This document shows positions 38,965 to 52,554 of a stretch of DNA of 64,000 nucleotides, piece by piece. Under the pieces are notes generated by a model, which was not told the origin of the DNA, did no database searches, and was given only the letters and a program-made list of their open reading frames with translations. The position numbers and the translations under genes are program-made. Positions within the stretch are counted from its first letter, which is position 1; each line of letters opens with the position of its first letter. This DNA comes from Blakeslea trispora (taxonomy: Eukaryota; Mucoromycota; Mucoromycetes; Mucorales; Choanephoraceae): NCBI GenBank assembly GCA_025331445.1, contig JAIWNE010000078.1, positions 1 to 64,000 of the forward strand, given 5' to 3'.

Positions 38965-39905
38965 TTAAGTAGCTGCAATATTAGTGTGTTCTATAAAAGA
39001 AGAAGAGCTTCTTATGCCACTGTCAAATTCCATATGCAAATGAGAACCAAAAGGCATACATCCTTCAAACACAGCCTCAGACATAAGTGAGCTTATGGTT
39101 TCTACAGTATTGCTATCATTTTCTATCAAATGATTTGTTATCTTCCGAAGGCTATTCCAAACTATAGATAATATAGCATTGGATTTGTCTATTCCTGGTA
39201 TACCAGGGTGATGTATAGGGATCCTTTAAGAGAATAATATAAGTGATCTTTCATGCATATAAAATGATGTTTCTTTTCATTATCTTGCCTGTCTAAATCT
39301 TGCAAACCTTGAGTAGATAATTTGCTTGTAGTACAATCGCTGTCTTTTTCCTCTGACGATACCATGGCGACCTCACCTGACGATGCGTTCCTCAATAAAT
39401 CCTGTGAATTTATTCCTGCAGCTGTCGGTAAAAAATGGGGCGATCTTATCTTGGCTCCAGCAAAAGAGGGTGGCTTAATGCCTGCATGAGGCAAAGTGAT
39501 ATCGACTGCTTCATCATCTGAGTCAATGTCATGATTCATGCGGTCAGGCAACAGGCTTTGAATAGCTTTAGTAAACTCAGCTGCTGATTCTTCAGACTCG
39601 GATAGTGAATTACTGCTAGTTTGATCTGAAGAATCTTCAATCAGAAATGTACCTGTACCATCATGCGAAGGTAAAAATGAGTTTGTATCGAGGTCAGAGA
39701 AAGATTCTGTATCTGAAGGATGGTGAGTAAAAGAACGAGGTGAGCTTCCAGCCGAGAAGGGTGAATTTGATGTAGGCAACGTTGAGCTTATAACATGCCA
39801 ATCGTTATCAGAGTCTGTAAGAAGCTGGTTTGGTTGATCATTGTCGGAAGATTCTTCAACAATAGCTCTGCTGATAGGCCTTCTCTGTTGTTGGATAAAA
39901 GCCAT
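38965..39905 (-). CDS. Unknown Ser/Asp-rich protein with an Atg8-interacting-type motif
   Basis: Exons 39905-39289 and 39223-38965 give 291 residues. The intron uses a GC donor (GCAAGA) and an AG acceptor; only this pairing joins the two open frames (DLDR|IPIHHPG). The N-terminal two thirds are disordered and acidic/Ser-rich. Residues about 31-39 read DSDNDWHVI, an acidic run followed by W-x-x-I, the form of an Atg8-family interacting motif. The C-terminal part (about 210-291) looks folded and amphipathic, with no transmembrane segment seen. I do not recognise the family; a role as an autophagy adaptor is speculation based on the motif. Confidence 0.65.
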
Positions 39906-41064
39906 TGTTATATTAAAAAAAAAAAGAAAGAAAGAAGAAAGAAAGAAAAATAAGAGGAAAACCAAAAAAAGAAAACTAGGAGAAAGATAGAAAATTATTG
40001 GCTTGATAAGTAAGTTTAGCATAAAATGCAAAATGATTGGCTACGATCATAGTAAAATGTAACTGTGACCACTCAATATGGACTTTGTGTCACATTTAAC
40101 TCACAATCTAGCTAAGCTTGTTCAATTTGAAACCAAAGCAATCATGTTGGATCAAAAGTGTTATGACGATACTACTCTCTCTTTCCTTCTCGATCAAGTA
40201 TGATAAATTAGTAAATACTGAAACCAGTCTATCCAAAATTTTAAGATCGGTTAGGGTAAAAGCAGCCATAGATCCTCAATTGAATCAGACAAAAGATATA
40301 CTCAGCCTACACTGCTGTTTTGTGAGAAACTGTTCACTTGGAAATTAAACATAAGGATGCTATCAAACCAATATGTTTGTTATACGAAAAAAAAGAAAGA
40401 AATACTGCCATATAAAGACGCATTCATAGCTTCAAAGAATGATCATCGAATGGTAATGTCCTTTAATGCATTAACCCGTCTATGTAAAAATTCAGTTTGT
40501 TTCATATAGCCATTATTGATAGTATAGGTAAAAGACGTGAATTGGCATGTAATTACTTTAGATGAATTATCGAGCTCGTTTTGAGCCTCTTTGGATTGAA
40601 CATTGACACCATTGATAGTCTACGTTAAATACTAAAATAAGTCTTGGGTACGATTACTGTTTACTCTCCCCCTCCCCCTTTTCTTACGGGTGCATTTTGA
40701 CTTGTTCAATGTACAATCAGGAACATAGAATATAATGAGGGTTTTTTTCTTATGGGGAAATTAGCTGTCAAAAATTTAAGTTACTTCAAAGTTAAATTGG
40801 TTAAATGCTCTTCCATGCCCTTTTCACGCATAAATTTTGAGTTGTACTACAATAACCTGACATAGAAAATGCATGGAAGACAAAGAAATCAAAATGACCA
40901 AAGATCCAGCTCAAACAAAGAAAATCCTCGCTATAAGATCAACAAAAATCCTCTATAATTCAAAAAGAACAGCTATAGTGCTGTCTGCCCTTTGTCCTCA
41001 ACATTGATAAAAAAAAGCGCTTTTTCTCTATGAGATTATTTTTCTTTATTTCCATACACGACCA
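39906..41064. other. Intergenic, no gene seen
   Basis: AT-rich. A 76-codon ORF at 40118-40348 has no support. Confidence 0.45.
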
Positions 41065-42029
41065 TTATTTTTGGTTGAAACATTGATGGAAAAAGTCAAC
41101 AGTCAATTGAATAGCTTCAGTAGCTCTCTTGGCATTAGCTTCATCTTTGTAATCACCACGGGCTGCACAGAAACCGTGATGTTGGTCATCAAAGCGAACA
41201 TGCTTACACAAAGAGGCAAAAGGTTTCTTGGACAAAACTTCCATGTATTCAGTCATATCAGGCTCATCCTTGGAAGGAATGGCAAGGATAGGTGCTTGAG
41301 CAGCTTCAGCATCCTTAACATCCACAAAAGAAGGGTGGATCAAGGAAGCACCAACAAAGAAGGGATGAGTGGATGTCAAATGAGCAGAAATCTTGGCACC
41401 TATTTTTTCTTTTAGTTTTTTTTTCACTTTTAAAACTCTTCCTTTACTTACCCCAACAGAAACCAACAAGGGTGGCAGCTTCAACGCCTTCCTTTTTCAA
41501 GTATTCTTGAACGCGGTTGACGTCAGGTGTAACCTAATTAAGTAATATGTTTGTTTGTTTGTTTGACGATGTCTGTTGTCTCTACAACTTACATTTTCAA
41601 TAGCGCCAACCTTAGTAATCCAAGCAACTAAGGCACTCATGTCACCTCTATCGCTAGACCAATAGTCGCCGTGAAGGAAATCAGGCATCACTACTTTCCA
41701 ACCACAGTTCTTGGCCAAGATGTCACAAAATTGCTTGGTGTTGGGGCTATAGAACGATCGTATTAGACAATACACTCTTGAGCTTAATATACGCGTATAC
41801 GCAATCTTACTGCAAACCGAAAATATCATAAATGACAACGACAGCCTTTTTAGCATCCTAATTTTTGTTTTTTTTTAGTCCATATGTCAAATGTTCATTG
41901 TACAATTGCTTTGCTTACTTTAGGTCCAACAGAATAGACCTTGAGATCTTCGACGTTTTCGATAGTTCCAACTGGATTGTAGTCGGATTGAACAGGAGGA
42001 AGTTTACAACAGGCTTTGGAGTGTGACAT
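41065..42029 (-). CDS. Dienelactone hydrolase family protein
   Basis: Five exons (42029-41919, 41857-41811, 41746-41593, 41533-41452, 41399-41065) give 242 residues, the normal size. It is an alpha/beta hydrolase: the nucleophile elbow is G-F-C-W-G-A (Cys, as in dienelactone hydrolases, split by an intron after Trp-Gly), and the catalytic His is in QHHGFCAARGDY near the end. The acid residue is probably the Asp in IPSKDEPD. The start MSHSKACCKLPPV is typical of fungal members (S-x-x-C-C). It is cytosolic. Natural substrates of fungal homologues are mostly unknown. Confidence 0.92.
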
Positions 42030-43184
42030 TTGGTTAGTTTTTTTTTTTTTTCAAGGTAAGACAAGAAAGAGAAAAAAAAATAAAGAAACCCCTCTTTTGA
42101 TTTATAATCGTCGCTCTAGCTCATGGAAAATTAATTTCTCCGCATCTTTTTTCTAATTGAGACTATCAATGTAAACGCAGCCCATGGTTTGACGAGTAGT
42201 GCATTCTAACAAAAGGATTGTGCTGCCCTAAGCATATGTTTGACATGTACTTCTCGGCTTGATAAGGTTATTTGTTGCCTGTCCGTTAGTTTTCCAATCA
42301 ACAACTCCTAAATGACTGGTTTTTTTCATGCTCTTTTGTCCTTTGAACATGAGTCTTGAAACAGATAAACAAATTGTATTAGACTTGTAGCTCTTTGTGT
42401 AACGTTATATGTAGTCTTCTCATTTCAACAACAAAAAAAAAAGAGTAAGCGTTTTCCCATGGAAACATCTATTCGCACTTCCAAATGCAGTACCGCAAGT
42501 TAGCTGTATGTTTGTTGTAAAAGAAGAGAAACCACTATGGGCGTGCCGCTTTTTGCGGTCGTTTTTAATTCATTGTTTGACTTCCTAAATGATTTGTAGG
42601 TTTTCACACTTCTTGCATGTCATGAATCAGAGCTTCCAGTTCGCAATACTTCTTTTGTTTTTCTTGATACAATTCCTATATCTTATTGCTATTCAAGTAT
42701 TCACAAAAGAGAATAGGTTCAACACGGTAGATGTAGATTCGAGTCATTTTGCCATGAACTGATGTCGCTTGTTTGTGATTCAAAAAATACGTTTATATCT
42801 CAAATGAGAGCAATAAAGAAAAGAGTGTAAAGAAATCCAATAACGTTAAGGAAAATGGCTGCCAACTATCAATCAATAGCTCTGTTCGCTTGAATGAGCT
42901 AAAAATCTGAATAACAAGTGATGTCGCCAAGTGGCTCTTGATGTATAGCTTCTGTTTAAATTAACTAGTAGCTATAGGATGACCTAGATTGACTATGAGC
43001 CAAGTAGGCTCAATTGATTTTCTTATACTTGGCACAGCCCAATGATTGCTGTTAGATGTTGAAATAAATGAAGGTAAAGGCTTGCCACCTATTTTGAACA
43101 GTGTATCTTTGTTGCGAAATGAGATGAGAAGAAGTATATAGACATCATGAGCACTATGCACAGCAGTTTGGTACACCAGGAGTT
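42030..43184. other. Intergenic with decayed sequence
   Basis: No gene seen. A minus-strand ORF at 42961-43176 directly continues into repeat copy B and may be part of the same decayed element. Confidence 0.4.
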
Positions 43185-43384
43185 CTTGAGGCAGTCTGGG
43201 TACACTTAGGGAGCATCGAGTTGATGAGGTTCGCCAACAACAAAATAAGTCTTGTTACCGCCTACTAATTCTGTAATGCCAAAGCGTTTTCCGTTCTCTT
43301 TAACCGTCTAGACCATAAGCGCAACCAACAACAACCAATATATCAGCCAATAGGGACATTGATCAGTAATGTGGTCAATATGCT
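43185..43384 (-). repeat. Dispersed degenerate repeat, copy B
   Basis: Matches 31676-31812 plus about 32098-32155 without the roughly 285-bp interruption of copy A. On the minus strand it keeps a stretch KRFGITELVGGNKTYFVVGE before in-frame stops, so it is a decayed coding repeat. The element family was not recognised. Confidence 0.65.
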
Positions 43385-44451
43385 CAAAATCGATCCATAT
43401 CTATAGGATATGATTCAGTGTAATCAAGAACTGATTGCTTGGCTTAAGGCTAAAGAAAATGGACATTCCTACCAGCAAAAAGTTGATGATAGAATGGTCC
43501 AATCAGAGTGGCTCCTTCTCTCTCTCTCTCTTTCTCGATACTCCTTTTTGTCAAGACATCTTTAAATGCATATAGTAGCCACCTAATTTAAGAGTATTCT
43601 CAATATAAGAATGTGGAACTCAAGAATACTGAGATTCTGAAATTGAACGGCTAATGTATATCTATTGAATACATCAAACAATCTATGTTTATTGCTATAT
43701 CTGTAATTGCGATGTATTTCTAGACTCGAAAAAGATTAGATAGAGCTTCCTTGCTTCAGAGTAGCAAAACAGAAGATGAATGCTACACAAAAGTTTACAG
43801 CAATACGTTCAGTATCAAGATATTAGTAAAAACAAAGTGTAGCTTGGTAAAGTACAACAAGACAGCTTGACTTATTGTACTTATATACAAACAGTTGTTC
43901 CTTTCAAAAACTACAGAATAACTGACCCTCTACAACCTTTCCTGCCAAAACAGAGACTCATTTCAATTAGGCGATCTGCTTTCAAATACTTTCAATTTCT
44001 CCTATAAGCAACATAAAACTTGTCAAACAAATCCTACAACAAATAAAGTGAGGGAGAATAAAAAAACAAAGTCCATTGAAGACTCTGCGCAAAAAAAAGG
44101 TTCTGTTGCTCTGTTTTACAAGATAGCATGACTCTTCTTGATAGAAAAGTTTGGTACACAGAGAGTTTTTTTGATAAACAACCGCTGTACCCTTTTTTGG
44201 TATTGCGCTCTGTGTCATTAGATGATGCCTGCTTCTAAAAAAAAAAAAGATAGGTAATTTTTACAAAAAGGGTTGTTTCAAAACATTAAATATCACTTTA
44301 TATTGAATTCAAGTGATCCAAAGACCGACCATAATTCAAAGTTTGTTATTGATGTTGGTTTCATCTTTTTGTTTTTATAACAGAGCACCATACAAACAAT
44401 ATTCCAAATAAACATATTGTGTTCTAGATCTAAAGAAATCTGATGCTTGTT

Positions 44452-44722
44452 AGCTTACAATTGCTAAATCTATCAATGTTGTTCCTGCTAGTTCTGAAGT
44501 CTTTGGCGGACCCAATAATTTTGGTAATGCAGCAGTGTGTTGCTCCAACTTTGGTAAAGGCTTGAAGCCTCGTTGTAAGTATTGGCAACGGAAATGAGTG
44601 TATGTGTATTTATATCTTGTGATTTCTTCTTTTCTTGTTTACTTCGTTACATAGTAATTAAACATCATGAACGCTCTTCCATGCCCCATCATCTCAGTGA
44701 ACGTATATTATCATTGGATTAA
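44452..44722 (+). pseudogene. Possible coding fragment with an intron, unknown
   Basis: A frame about 44452-44575 includes SSEVFGGPNNFGNAAVCCSN and ends at a strong donor (T|GTAAGTATT). After an AG at 44655, a second piece reads IKHHERSSMPHHLSER to a stop near 44722. A further open piece follows an AG at about 44758-44759 (SSRNAIALRLSWESLRVW) and ends at another GTAAGT. The phases do not all agree, so this may be a decayed or misread gene. No family was recognised. Confidence 0.25.
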
Positions 44723-44926
44723 AAAATAAAGAATTCCCTTTTTGATTATTCCACTCCAGAAATCTAGCAGGAATGCAATTGCACTACGATTGTCATGGGA
44801 AAGCTTGAGAGTTTGGACAGCTGAAAAGAGTAAGTCTAACCGTTATTTTATACTTTTGGGCCTTATTCATTAATAGCAGAAATGAAAAATAAAAACTTTT
44901 TATTTTGCTGATTAATTGACAGTTTA

Positions 44927-45289
44927 TCAAGCAACTCTTCGCCGAAAAAAAGACATCATCGTATTGCTGTGTTGGTTTCTTGCTAAAAGTAGGACATCGC
45001 CCAAGGCTAATAATTCTTGGATGTTGCTTTCAAGCATAATAGGTATAGCTATTTTGTCAGAGTGAATTTGATAACGTCGGAAAATAGCTGTAACATTGAA
45101 ATCATTGACCAAATAATGACCAAGATCGTTTTCATTATTGATGAAAGTTAGTTCTGATGATGTTGGTGTAGGAATCGCAAATAAAAATAAAACCACACAC
45201 TGGAAACCAAAGTTCGATCCGGTTTTGAGTAAAGCATATCTGTTATGATGATGATCATAATAAGCATTCCATTCTTTTACAGAAATCAA
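44927..45289 (-). other. Open reading frame, 120 codons, unknown
   Basis: A protein-like composition (KEWNAYYDHHHNRYALLKTG ... IQELLALGDVLLLARNQ) without splice or promoter support. It sits next to the broken Tc1/mariner element and may be part of the surrounding repeat debris. Confidence 0.25.
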
Positions 45290-45379
45290 TTCAATTCAAA
45301 CATGTCTACTTTTGAAAATAAAATCAGCTGTGGCAAATACAACAAGAGTAAAAAGAAAACTTATTGATGAGTTTACTGG

Positions 45380-46035
45380 ATGCATGGCGCTAAGCATTCC
45401 ATGAGAGAGATTTCACGTATAATGGAAATCACTTACGCGACATCGCGAAGCGTATCCAGAAAAAAGGCACACCTTTACCCAGTGACCTTTCTGGTTCAAC
45501 TTCAAAAAGCCGATGAAAGAACAATGAGACATCTGGATCGAAGTGTAACAAACAGCCCTTTACTGAGCATTGATGGCATCAAACATGAGGTGGAGAAATT
45601 AAAAGTTGAAGTATGTAGAGAAACTGTCGTTAGCTATCTTCGCCATCTAGGCTTCAAGTCATATTATGCAGCTCATAAATCTGCCTTGAAAAAGAAGCAC
45701 AAAGGGTTTTCGACTCAAATGGACTAAGGAACATGTCAGTTGGACAACAGACCAGTGGACAGATGTCGTCTGGTCAGATCAATCTCGCTACACCGTAGAA
45801 GGATCCGATGGTGATGTTAGAGTGCTCCGACACCAAGGTGAGAGGTATAAGGAGGAGTTCAAAATAGCCATCACCAAATGGGGTAGTGTAATGATTTGAA
45901 GTTGCTTTTGGCGGGGTGGTCTTGGTCCTCTTATGTTTGTGGAAGGCAACATGAATCAAAAGACAAATGTTGAAATGTGTTAATACATCTTTACTGCTGA
46001 GGTTCAATCATCAAAAAGAGCCAATTTCGGTTTCT
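45380..46035 (+). pseudogene. Degenerate Tc1/mariner transposase
   Basis: The first frame (45380-45727) has the helix-turn-helix pattern HSMREISRIMEITYATSRSV. The frame then breaks in a GGGTTTT run (about 45709-45715) and continues one frame over with RLKWTKEHVSWTTDQW and VVWSDQSRYTVEG, where the Asp of WSD is the first catalytic acid. Further on comes KIAITKWGSVMI, a stop codon, and LGPLMFVEGNMNQ. The second and third catalytic acids are not found. At least one frameshift and one stop make it inactive. Terminal inverted repeats were not located. Confidence 0.75.
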
Positions 46036-46413
46036 GGAAACTGTACTAGATAAAACTATCCTTGGAAATGATAAAAGTTCAAAGTGTTCAAGAGTACACT
46101 TGTGTCAATTATTGTGTCATTAGTCCATAGAAAACGGAATGACAATTGAGTTAAAAAAAGTTTGTTCGCACCAAGAGATCATTGATTGGTCAAACAAAAA
46201 GTTTGATTTTTTTTAAACGCAAATCACTGTCTTGACTGCATGTGTATTTTTTTTGTTTGGGCTGAAGATCATTCACATAAAGAGAGAAAACTCCTATTTT
46301 TCTTTCTTTCTTTTTTTTTCCCTTTTTCTTTTAATCCTTTTTTTTTCTTTCTTTCTTGTGTGTATACGTACTTGTGTGCGTACGTTCGAGAGAAGAAGAA
46401 GAAGAGAGGGTTT

Positions 46414-46451
46414 GTGTGAGTGTGTGTGTCTGTGAGTGTGTGTGTGTGTGC
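46414..46451 (+). repeat. TG-rich microsatellite
   Basis: Imperfect (TG)n tract about 230 bp upstream of the Lst7/folliculin start. Confidence 0.8.
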
Positions 46452-46676
46452 ATATATCACTTACGAGTCAAAAAAGAAAGAAAGAGAGAAGGAGAGTAAA
46501 AGTGATTGTGAGTGTGAATGCCCCCCACATATTTATAAATAGACATACCTAGACTTTTTATTATTATTATTTTTTTAACACCTATTATATATGCCCGGAG
46601 CAGAACAAGAAAGAGAAGAGAAAGAAAAAAAGGAAACCCAAATCTAATACACATAGCATCTATGCGTCTTTAAACT

Positions 46677-48095
46677 ATGAACGCACTCATTGCACTCCTT
46701 CACTTTTGTGAGATTCATGGTCCCTGTGTTGTCTATTGTACACAAGCTATCCATAATAACACTGTGGCAATTTCAAATCCGACAACAACAACAACAGCAA
46801 CACCATCAACCAATAATAATAATAATAATATACCAAAAGCAACACAAGCAACAACACAGTCAACAACAAATGCAACCACCTCAACTGATCCTGCCAACAG
46901 CACAACTATTCATGCCAAGTCTACAGAAGAAATCCATATACCTCCTCTCAAGACTCAGCCTATACCCATCTCGCGTCCTGTTGTGCATCAACTAACTCAT
47001 ACATCATCCGTCACTTCCTTTTCCACAACTCCTTCTTCTATTCGAAAAAACTCAGTTTCTTCACTTTCAACAGGTCCTCCAACAACAAATGCTCCTTCAT
47101 ACTACGCTACCTCATCTTCGAATTCCTCTTCTTTTGGCTCATGTTCAAACTGTGCTGCATGTACAGCTCAGCTTCCACTTGTGAACAATGGGCAAGGAAT
47201 GACAGAGGCAAAGCGTTTGGTTACACTCGATCAAGATGACCCTTCGATTCAGTATATTGGTACAACCAAATCGCCTCAACAGCCACATCTCTATAAAGCG
47301 GTCCGTCTTGCTTGTGTTCGTAGTTTAACAGCTGAGTTTTGTCAAGGTCGGGATGGTCCTGTGTTGTTTGGTGATGATGAGAATGGTTATGTGATGAGTT
47401 ATATGTTTAAACTGAGGGATTCACAGGCCAGAGGTGAAGCTAGATTTTATTCACTTATCATGCTGATGACAGACCGAGTCTACCTAGTTTCTTGTTGGCC
47501 ATTTCTTGTCAGGTAAAAAGATCAAATGGGAAACCTTACGCTATGACATTTCATTCTTATGATCATTCTTAGTGCATTTCGCTCAATGGCATTTAATCTT
47601 CAAGAAAGAGCCAACATTGTTTTTCAGAAAGAAAAGGAAAACATGCGACACTCTTCTATCACTCATAACAGTCGACGAGCGCCTATCTCATCTCAAGGTA
47701 TGGATGAAAGAGAGCGAAAAAAAAATAACATACTTAATATTTTTTTGGAAAGATCAATTTTATCGAAGGAGAAGTAACACTGCACTACGCTCTCTGGTCG
47801 ATTTATTGGGAATCAAAGTAAAGAGAGAGAGATTGTGATGGATTTAATCTGATCATTCTTGTAGGACATTTACGCTCAAATTCAAGCACAATTTAGTTAC
47901 ACATTGAAATTGTCTTCAAGAAAAAGAATGGAAAAACTTACTCAAGGTAGAAGAGAAAGTCCCATTTATACAAAGATGGTATGTTTGTTTAGCCTTTCTT
48001 TATCCATCCATTACTCATTCAACTATCTTTCTTAGAAAGCACAATATCAAGCCAAGAAACAAAGCGAATCAAGTAGAACGTCACAGATCAAATGA
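46677..48095 (+). CDS. LST7: Folliculin/Lst7 homologue, longin domain only
   Basis: Five exons (46677-47512, 47573-47697, 47753-47817, 47865-47978, 48036-48095) give 399 residues. The start MNALIALLHFCEIHGP and the block KLRDSQARGEARFYSLIMLM followed by TDRVYLVSCWPFLV are folliculin longin-domain signatures. A Thr/Asn/Ser-rich insert (about residues 30-165) separates the first strand from the rest, and a small CSNCAAC cluster lies within it. The protein ends after the longin domain in a basic Gln/Ser tail, so the C-terminal DENN region of animal folliculin is absent, as in yeast Lst7. By family, it partners with Lst4/FNIP as a GTPase-activating complex for Rag GTPases at the vacuole in nutrient signalling. 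The next gene starts 154 bp downstream. Confidence 0.88.
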
Positions 48096-48249
48096 TGTTT
48101 TTTTTTACACTTAATAACCTTTAGATGTCCTTTTTTTTTCCTCTTCCTTTTTTTTACACACACAATCATAGACCCCCCTATTGAAATAAATGATTGTTTA
48201 TTCCTTCTTATTTTGGCTTCTCTATTTACTTTATCATGTTGAAGGTATA

Positions 48250-49036
48250 ATGCAACAGTCTGTTGAGACAGCTGCACAACTAGCAAGAAGAATTGTATCT
48301 GATGCGGGTAAAAGAAAAGACGTTAAATTCACACATTCGAAATAACAATATGCTTTCGTCTTAGGCAGAGGGCACATTGTTACATTAATGGATACATCTG
48401 TATCCAATGATTTGGATGGATATCCATTTGCTATTATGGAATACTATAGTGATAAATGTACAAAGGACACTGGCAATTTATTGTTGTTCATGTCTGACTT
48501 ACAGGTCAGTTTCAAATCGAAAATGACAAGCAATGTATTAAACAGAAGGGGTGTTCTAGTTGAGTGCTCGAAATATGCATCATAATGCTAATCAAATGTC
48601 ATTCACAATCACTGCCTTAAAAGACTACAATCGCTTTTATGGCAACCAATCCACTCCTGTTCAACAACCTCGCTTCACTTTGTTTGGTCACGTCACTCGC
48701 GTACCTGAGTCTCAAGTAAGTTTTGAAGAAAAAAAAAAAGAACAAGAAAAGAGTCATTCAAATCCGAATAGTCTAAAGTTGCGCTGGAATGCTTTACGAA
48801 AACACATCCCGAAGCAAAGCCTTGGTAAGTTGCAAAGTCAATTGCGTAGTCAAAGTTGTTTTTTTTTACTGGTTCAAATGATGTTGCAATATAGGAACCA
48901 GTTTCATGATTTTCGATTTTATGAATTCCATGTTGAGAAAATATATTATGTTGGAGGATTTGGTGGTTTGAATTATATTGGTTGGATTCCTATTGAGCTT
49001 TATCGCAAGACTAGTTTATATCAACAAATGATATAG
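48250..49036 (+). CDS. CREG-like pyridoxamine 5'-phosphate oxidase-fold protein
   Basis: Five exons (48250-48307, 48365-48504, 48560-48715, 48772-48824, 48895-49036) give 182 residues. The FMN-binding split-barrel pattern is seen as GRGHIVTLMDTSVSNDLDGY, NLLLFMSDLQ, then PRFTLFGHVTRV, CFTKTHPEAKPW and HDFRFYEFHVEKIYYVGGFG. The penultimate intron acceptor was chosen at 48770-48771 because only that choice gives the conserved C-[FT]-x-x-H-P-E-A-K-P-W segment. Relatives include CREG glycoproteins and haem-utilisation-type proteins; cofactor binding and substrate are not certain. No signal peptide is evident from this start (MQQSVETAAQLARRI); an upstream exon could exist. Confidence 0.82.
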
Positions 49037-49194
49037 AAGCCGAAAAAAAAAGTAGCTTCATCTGTGAATAAAAAATTTGCCCATGTTTTTCCGACTTTTT
49101 CTGTTGTTTAAAAAATAAACAAACCTTTTAAAAATTCTCTCGTTTTTTCTTTTTTTTTTCTTTTTTAACCCTGTTCTTGACAAAAAACAAAATT

Positions 49195-50998
<1,804 letters not shown>

Positions 50999-51126
50999 TC
51001 TATCTTTAATATACGCAATTTTTCTTTCTTTCTTATATAAAAAAAAAAGTGGTTCAAATAATAATAATGAATGGATGGAGAGAGAGACTATCTTGATATC
51101 AAATAAACGATGACTCTATTATTTAT

Positions 51127-51546
51127 TTAACATTCCAAGAAATCTGCTGTCATTAATGTCTCCAGAACAACTTCAGGTTCGACCTTAAATTCGGGTATCT
51201 CAGTCGTTGAGCCTTCATATTGCCATTTGTAATAAAGATATCGACAGACAATTTCCAGAATGGCACCTCTAATAGACCAATCAAATCAGTTGTGATGCTT
51301 TTCTTTTTTTTTATTATTTTGTTTTTTTACTTTATATCGCGAAACGTAATTTCGTTATCCACGGATTCTCTAAATTGTACTGAATAACAAGTCAGTCATT
51401 GATTAAATAAATACAAAATGCGTCTTACCGGGACCACACAACATGTTTTTGATAGTACCAGAACGAATAGCAGCTTCACGGTGAATTATGAACTCGAAGC
51501 CATCGCCACTGATCAACTTGACATAATCCGATTCCACTTGTGCCAT
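51127..51546 (-). CDS. ELOC: Elongin C
   Basis: Exons 51546-51429, 51379-51331 and 51268-51127 give 102 residues, the normal size. The sequence [19 protein letters not shown], then [17 protein letters not shown], then the C-terminal [11 protein letters not shown] ... [21 protein letters not shown] is typical of the Skp1/BTB-fold elongin C. It acts as an adaptor in cullin-RING ubiquitin ligases and with elongin A in transcription. A poly-A/poly-T-rich upstream region separates it from the ESSS gene. Confidence 0.96.
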
Positions 51547-52147
51547 CTTTAAAATAATGCGTAGTTAATAAAAAAAGAAAAAAGAAAGAGTGATTCCGTT
51601 TGAAAAAAAAAGGGTAGGAGTTTTTTATTTTTATTTTTTTGAGTGTGCATAAATTTGCTACTTTTTTTTTTGATGTTGGTGTCTTTGCAATCCTTATCAT
51701 CTGCATGAAATGGCTAAATAAACGAGGCTTTGTATTGCATATAGTCCAAATGTATTGAATGTTCTAAATGCTGGTTATTCAGAATTAGGGCCCCTCTTAT
51801 TTGTGTAAATTCAAAAGGTTGTTGCTAGGTAAGGCTAATCTCTTTACTCTATTCTACTCTATTCCCCCCCCCCTCTCTCTTTTGTTCCTAAAGTTCAAGC
51901 CAACGAACAGTCCCTTTTTGCTGTATTTTGTCCAATAAATAAAACAATGATAAAGCAATAAAAAAGAATTCGTCTCCATAACTTCCCCTTCTCACACACA
52001 GTATTGCTTTCTTCCATCTTTCTATTTAATTCATGAGCGTAGTTGAGGTGGACTCGGGATCAACTGAGGGTTGAGGCTGAATGTCGAACATGTTAAAAAA
52101 AAATAGATGTATAAATTTATAAAGAAAATAAAATTGGCTGAATGAAT
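51547..52147. other. Intergenic between elongin C and ESSS
   Basis: No gene seen. It contains a run of about ten C near 51864-51873. Confidence 0.5.
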
Positions 52148-52554
52148 CTATGCAGTCTTGGTGTATTCAAGGTTAACACCCTTTTCCTTCAAAGACTTTT
52201 CGGCTTCCTTCTTGGCCCAAGTAACAACACTACAAGACAATATAAGTAACATGATTGGCATATTTGAACTTCATTTACCTGGTATCAGGCTTATAGTACA
52301 AAGCAGCAGCGATAAAAAGAAAACCACCACCCATACCGGCATAGTACATGTTTTCCCAATCTTCCTTAACACGAACCTAAGAAAAAAAAAAAAGTCGTTA
52401 GGATGACTGTGACAATGAACATAAAGACATTTACCTTTTCGTTGAAAAGATAACCTCCAGGTTCGTTATAAGAAACGGGGCCATGACCACCACGACGAAG
52501 CATGTTGGTGGGACGGGCAAGTCTGGTTGAACGGGCAAGGACTTGAGTAATCAT
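52148..52554 (-). CDS. Complex I ESSS-type subunit (NDUFB11-like)
   Basis: Exons 52554-52435, 52376-52279 and 52229-52148 give 99 residues. A basic mitochondrial presequence (ARSTRLARPTNMLRR) precedes GGHGPVSYNEPGGYLFNEK, the conserved start of ESSS subunits. RVKEDWENMYY follows, then one transmembrane segment (AGMGGGFLFIAAALYY), and a short soluble tail. It is an accessory subunit in the membrane arm of respiratory complex I, so the organism has a canonical complex I. It is annotated from family pattern and size. Confidence 0.85.

Noticed and set aside
48716..48824. Unspliced reading of the CREG-like gene through the GTAAGT at 48716
   Set aside because: The Lys/Glu-rich read-through loses frame with the last exon, while splicing to 48772 yields the conserved CFTKTHPEAKPW segment.
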